Below are positions 58,891-64,000 of a stretch of 64,000 nucleotides of DNA, piece after piece. The notes below the pieces were generated by a model. That model saw only the letters and a program-made list of their open reading frames with translations. It did not search any database and had not been told where the DNA came from. The stretch comes from Chlorops oryzae. Taxonomy: Eukaryota > Arthropoda > Insecta > Diptera > Chloropidae. The number at the start of each line of letters is the position of its first letter. The first letter of the stretch is position 1. The stretch is taken from contig CM035807.1 in NCBI GenBank assembly GCA_020466095.1, positions 85,230,571 to 85,294,570 of the forward strand, given 5' to 3'. The position numbers and the translations under genes were made by a program.

Positions 58891-60049
58891 ATATTCAGTA
58901 GTGATACCACGAATAGTGATTTAGCCGAATACCGAATAATCTGTCAACCTCTCGGCCGAGTAACGAATATTCGGCACGTAGTAAAGACAACTTGGGCCTA
59001 CTCGGGACCATATGGTGTCAAGACAAAAGCTGCAACTGAAACTGTTTTCAGATAAAATTAAGAAGAAGCTAGCATATATCAAATATTCCTAGGGATTTAA
59101 AGGCAAATGTGCTGTATTTTTAGTTCTCGTTAATTAAATTTTTTTTACTTTATAATGAGAAAATTTTAATTACACTGTGATAGTTTTTTTTTTTTAATTT
59201 TAAAAGACAAGACCGCTAACAACGGTTTCCCCTAATTCGGGCACGGGGAATCGAACTGCATCATTAGTTTTTTGAGTTATCGGTAAGCCTTCATCCAAAA
59301 AAATTTTTTTAAGTTTTTTTGGCCACTTTTTGGCTCATATCTATGTTTGAGTTGAAGTTGGGTATTCTTAACTGGTATCAAAATGTAGTCTACGATACGC
59401 CAAGTAATTCTTTCCAAAACACTGTTATCATAAAATGGAGCGTTAGGGAGCTATACGCGTTTAAAAGGCAAAAAATTCAAATTTCTTAAGGATTTTTGAT
59501 ATCTTAGATGTCTTAAGCATATATTCATGCTTTAAATTTTCAACATATTTAAGACGCTAACATAGTTTTCTAATGGAGTAAATCAAAACTGATTCATATA
59601 GTATTTTTCATATCTGTAAGCCTCATTTCCAAAAAATTATTTTCAAGTTTTTGCTACTTTGAGCTAACATATAGTTCATGAGATTTAGAATTAGGTATTT
59701 TAAATAAGTACAAAATGTGGTCTACTGGGTATAGCCAGTAATTACTCTTCCAAATACACTGTACACAACATATTATGTCAAGGTTTAATAACCAAAAAAT
59801 AAATTGCAGTATGATTCTGCCATATCTAGGTGTGCATAACACTATATTCACGGCCTTGTATTTTAATCATTTTAACTACCAAGTGTTATTAGTGAGTAAC
59901 AAATGCTGATTTTGAATATAATTATTTCAATTACTATTTCCTGGTATTCGCAGAACATTTTACTATTGGCCGTAATACGACAAAAAAAAGAGCGAATTAT
60001 CGAATAGTTTAAAAGAGCCGAATTATTTGTGGTCATCACTAATACTCAT
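58891..60049. mobile_element. hAT-like element with internal ~300-bp tandem duplication
   Basis: Element 58899-60041: the left end TAGTGATACCACGAATA and the inward right end TAGTGATGACCACAAATA are similar, followed at both ends by sequence rich in GCCGAAT. The flanks ATATTCAG and ATACTCAT agree at six of eight bases, consistent with an old 8-bp duplication. Inside, 59270-59570 and 59575-59870 are diverged direct repeats, and a partial tRNA-like B box lies near 59250. Confidence 0.55.
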
Positions 60050-60776
60050 AACTCAACACGCCATTTCAAAAACGTACACAGAGCGTCACAAATCAATGCA
60101 CTTTTTTTTTTTCATGTTAAACTTATTTTAACAATGGGAACTAATTTTGAGTGCAGTAAATTTGGTTAGATCTCAAATACTACGAATGTGGCCATCTTGT
60201 TTCTTGTATCAGGTAAACGAGCAGTAAAAAGCGGTGATTACAGCAACGGGGGAAACCTTGATCTAATTTTTTAAGTTCAACTCCAAGTTTAAGTTATTAT
60301 TGATCTTGAATGATAAATTCAACATAATATTTTAGGTATTTTCGATTTAGTTTTAATTCCACATTTCTAATATTCCTCGGCCGAATTACCAGAAGTAGCT
60401 GAAATATAAGAAGCCGATGCCCAACTCGAATAGAGCCCGAGAAGTTCGATCAAAAATCATAATTTCTTCGAACGTAAACCGAAGCTACAGTTTAACATAA
60501 ACAGGTAATGAAAGATATGTAACTTATTCTACAGTCTTTCGCTTTAACTTTGTTGCCATGACGCTGATTAACTGGATCAGAAAATGATATTGTCCTTATT
60601 TGTGAATATTTAGTAAATAACTTTTAAATGATTATTATATGTCCTTTGAGATATCAAATCCAACATAACATCATTTAGGATGTATGTGCCGATATTTTAG
60701 CTTTTAGATTCCCTTCGGTATATGTCCTACAAATTATTGTTCACCTTATCGATAAGAGTGCGTTGATATTACATAC
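60050..60776. other. Non-coding stretch, no feature seen
   Basis: AT-rich DNA; CTCGGCCGAATTACC near 60376 resembles the ends of the preceding hAT-like element. Confidence 0.4.
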
Positions 60777-60976
60777 ATATGGGCATTTTCCAACGGACGC
60801 GACACTTAAATGAGCAATTTTAAGTCCCGAATTCAAGTATGCGGTAAATAGTACTTTAGCTTCTCAATACTTTCGTGTAGTTCATGCGGACTTTTATATT
60901 TTTCAAAGTTTCTATGCAGTCCCGAATGGCAATCAGCTATATACGGACGCGACAAAAAGTTTACTTTTTCTGGAAA
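60777..60976. mobile_element. Small MITE, ends ATATGGGCATTTTCC / GGAAATGCCCATAT
   Basis: Terminal inverted repeats of about 11-14 bp and two direct internal copies of ACGGACGCGACA near the two ends. The right terminus matches that of the element at 34361-34761. The ATAT beside the ends may be a target duplication or part of the TIR. Confidence 0.6.
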
Positions 60977-62263
60977 TGCCCATATGTATATTCGATTGAT
61001 AATAAAAGTAATTTAAAAACTATTTTGCTCTCCCCAAACATCTTCCCTTTTGGTAATCCTAAAGCTTTTACATGTAGTTCACAGTATAGCTTACACAGAT
61101 GTAAACCAACAACAATTCAATTCAGTATGAAAGGCCTTTCAAACAAAATCTTTTCAGGTTTTGAACACTTTATTAGGCTTCCTTATCTATAAGGGTCTCT
61201 AAATGGAAGCAAATACAAGATATCGGGAGCACCATTACAAGGCTCGTTTGACTATAATATCCTTTCTTTTATGAATAATAATAAAATATGGGAATAGGAT
61301 AACTCTAAAAATGATGGAAAGACTACAATCATTACTGGAGAATTTTTTTACTGCACATGATCGAGTGTTTTTCAAACACCCTGTCAAAAGTTACATTCAG
61401 AACACATTATATAGAATTTTATTGAAAGAAACCTTCAATAAAAAGAAAATTGAAAAGAAACATGACTGTATAGTTAATTTGTTTAAAAAGATTAATCATA
61501 CTTTTTTATACTTAACGATGAGTTAATGATGATTTTATCTATAAATATTATTAGTTTATTTACTTTGAGCTCTACATACTCTACTTTAGTGTATAAGACA
61601 AGCACATCAATAATTTTAATTATGTAATTCCCAAAACCTAAGGCACCTGTTGAATAAGCTTAAAAAATTCTGCTTTTTTATAATATAAAATTAATTTAAA
61701 TAAATAAATAAACTATGCGTCCACTGAACTAAATGATAAAATATTCGAAGAACGACTTATCGAGACATAAAGCATGATCGTTTATAACGTTAAACTGATT
61801 TCCTTAACTTAATAAGAAATTTTAAATACCAAACCTCCGCTTGGGCGAGCATTTCCCCCAACAATCCAAAAAAAATTTTTTTTTTTAATTGGTGGAAGAA
61901 ACCATTTCCACATGCGAACAACTCTTATAAATGGGCAAAATTTTGTAGTACAGTCATGGCGAAAAGTAGCTTAAGTCTGGAGTCCCCTTAGTAAGGCACA
62001 ATAAAATCATCTCGTTAGAGAACAGCGTATTTACCAAAATTCATCGAAATCACAAGAATTGAAATCAGAATATTAACCCTTCCAGTCCCATTGGCTTGAT
62101 TTTAATCAATTTAATCACACGGCTGAGCGAAATTATATTCCACAAAAGAAGTTTTTCCAGCTCCTAACTTCGCTTCGCCAGGAGCTGATTTTGAAGCAGT
62201 ATCCTTCACAAATAAACTGGGGACGCCATGGTCTCGGCTTGGCATTGGTATAAATTTTAATAG
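60977..62263. other. Non-coding stretch with a Helentron-end fragment
   Basis: At about 61235-61272 'ggctcgtttgactataatat' then 'cctttctttt' resembles an isolated hairpin end of the mini-me/Helentron family. No gene. Confidence 0.4.
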
Positions 62264-62936
62264 AACAAGTAAGGGTGTTATAGTCAGGCGAGCCTGACAA
62301 TAGAATACCCGACACAGACACACATCTTCAAATAATTTTTAATATCAGGAGTTGTGTAAGGCCACAGGGGCCCCATATACCGACTTTTGTTTAATTTCTT
62401 TATTTACTTTTCCAATTTTTCGGAATTCTAATCGGAGGCTTAAATATACGCGCAAATTCTAAGTTTCATTGAAATATTTGGAAAAAGTAAGATTTTGGGG
62501 CAGTTTTGAGATTTTTGTGACAGACCCTAGTACTGGAGGTACCCTTAAAATGGACCGATCAAGAAAATTTTTTGGGAAGGATGTTTATGGTTACAAAGGA
62601 AGTATAAGTGCCAATTTTCGTTCAAGTCCCATAGGCGTTTCGAGAGTGGGAGACAATTTTCGAAAAACGCCCTTCTGCCACGCCCATTTTTCTAATTTTT
62701 GGTAATCACATTAATTGGCCTAAAATATGTTCAAATGCCAAATATCTTCAAAATATCTTGTAAAACATCGGTTTTAGAGCAGTTTTTGTGATTTTCATAA
62801 CAGACCCTAGTACTGGAGGTACCCCTAAAAATGGTCCGATCGGGTCCATTCTCGAACTTGTTCTTACTCATGTCCCCGTGAGCACGCATACCAAATTTCG
62901 TCAAGATAGATCAACTCCTTCGATAAGAAACTGTAT

Positions 62937-62968
<32 letters not shown>

Positions 62969-63097
62969 ACGGACATGTCTAAATCGAATCTCCTGGTGGC
63001 GCTGATCATTTCTATATATATTTTGTATGGTCTATCTCGACTGGTTCTGGGTGTTACACACAACCCACAAACGCAATAGATTTTCGGGTATAAAAAT
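62264..63097 (+). mobile_element. mini-me/Helentron-like element with internal duplication
   Basis: Begins ACAAGTAAGGGTGTTATAGT with the GTCAGGC/GCCTGAC hairpin and TACCCGACACAG. A segment containing 'cagaccctagtactggaggt' occurs twice (62520 and 62801), so this copy is longer than its relatives. A clean (ACAG)n tract lies at 62939-62970, and it ends CGGGTATAAAAAT. Confidence 0.85.
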
Positions 63098-63584
63098 TTG
63101 CACAAAAGTGTTAAAAGTTTTAAAATATCCTGACTAATTTTTCAATATTTGAATATGAATTATGGCAATATACCCTCGCCACAAAGTGTGTGAAGTGTTT
63201 TTAATATGAAGGTTTTCATTTCTGTTTAATTTCTGACAGAACTGGTGAGAGCCCCTCAAGGGGTTAAAATATCAAACTTTCTGATAATAAATATAAATGT
63301 TACACCAAAATTTCTTCGATTAATTTATTTTATAACAATTTTAACGATTATCCTTTAACAATTTCCATTAAATTTTGGAATGATCATTTAAAGCCAAAGG
63401 AGGCAAAACAGTTTTAGGCTAATTTCATAAATTTTTGTTCTTTAATTGAATTTTTTTTTTTTAATTCTTATAAATTTATTTCCTAAAATTCATCATCACA
63501 AGTTCAGCAACAAAACGACAATGCGCTAATTTTATAATTAATTATCTAAAGTCCCATAAGTACCGCAGCATTTTTTTTAAATTA
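63098..63584. other. Non-coding stretch with a second family end
   Basis: 'caatataccctcgccacaaa' at about 63166 repeats the 3' end of the preceding element, possibly its original end displaced by a rearrangement. Confidence 0.4.
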
Positions 63585-63736
63585 CAGTGAAGTCCCTAAA
63601 AAGTGTACATCCTTATTATGGAACCTACTCCGCGAAGATGAATATCAAGAATCAGGCAATACTGCTGCTTTGAAGTACTAATCGACTTCTCTTAATACAT
63701 GACAACTCACGTCCACTCATAAGGGACTTCACTGTA
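63583..63736. mobile_element. Tc1/mariner-type MITE (150 bp)
   Basis: Element 63585-63734 with ends CAGTGAAGTCCCTAAAA and (inward) CAGTGAAGTCCCTTATG, flanked by TA on both sides. No coding capacity. Confidence 0.85.
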
Positions 63737-64000
63737 ATAGGAAAATATATATTTTTTATAGTAATTTTGTGCTTTCTGAAAGTCTTTTGAGTTTCGTACG
63801 CTCTTAATGCAAAAAAAAAAAATAATAATAATAAAATTATGTTTTGATTATACGATTTTGTTCCACTGTAAATGGGCGCTTGAAGTCTTCTTTTTTAACA
63901 GAATATGTTACTCTATGCCATTCTAAAATTCAATGAATGCAACTCAAAAGATCTTAATAGTATTTAAATTTGTAAGTAACAAAGCACTTGACTGAAGATT

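Overview
The window is AT-rich nuclear DNA from a higher fly (Brachycera). The evidence is an intron-containing tRNA-Leu(CAA), a Rab9 and a CenG1A (centaurin-gamma/AGAP) exon of dipteran type, and many mini-me/Helentron-like elements ending in (GTCY)n tracts with 'TATACCC...GGGTATA' subterminal repeats. The species cannot be fixed from sequence alone. Protein-coding content is very low; most of the 64 kb is intergenic or intronic DNA colonised by short non-autonomous transposons. I found no transposase, reverse transcriptase or CRISPR array.

Layout. 1-16.2 kb: non-coding DNA with tRNA-like SINE fragments, microsatellites and three inverted-repeat elements (7198, 9067, 13049). 16.2-17.9 kb: a compact TATA-driven gene for a secreted protein with a Gly/Asn/Asp repeat, a Ser/Thr-rich segment and an Arg-rich tail, resembling salivary glue or other extruded structural proteins. 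18.2-19.5 kb: a complete foldback transposon with a 9-bp target duplication. 22.5-24.5 kb: a CTAG-rich MITE, a mini-me/Helentron fragment and a hAT element with a perfect 8-bp target duplication. 28.2 kb: tRNA-Leu(CAA), followed by about 2.5 kb of T-rich then A-rich low-complexity DNA carrying two Helentron-like copies.

35.9-48 kb: a rearranged locus. The first coding exon of the minus-strand gene CenG1A occurs twice in direct orientation: intact at 47.3-47.7 kb and frame-shifted at 37.2-37.6 kb. The broken copy lies between two 1.1-kb inverted arms (35.9-37.0 and 40.0-41.1 kb). Later CenG1A exons are not visible, so they should lie beyond base 1; if so, the window left of 47.3 kb, including the glue-like gene and the tRNA, sits inside CenG1A intron 1.

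50.1-58.2 kb: Rab9 on the plus strand, three coding exons (260 aa), with a 7.2-kb first intron filled with MITEs and A-rich repeats. CenG1A and Rab9 are head to head about 2.5 kb apart; both belong to membrane-traffic GTPase families. 58.2-64 kb: non-coding DNA with a hAT-like element, a small MITE, a Helentron-like copy and a Tc1/mariner-type MITE.
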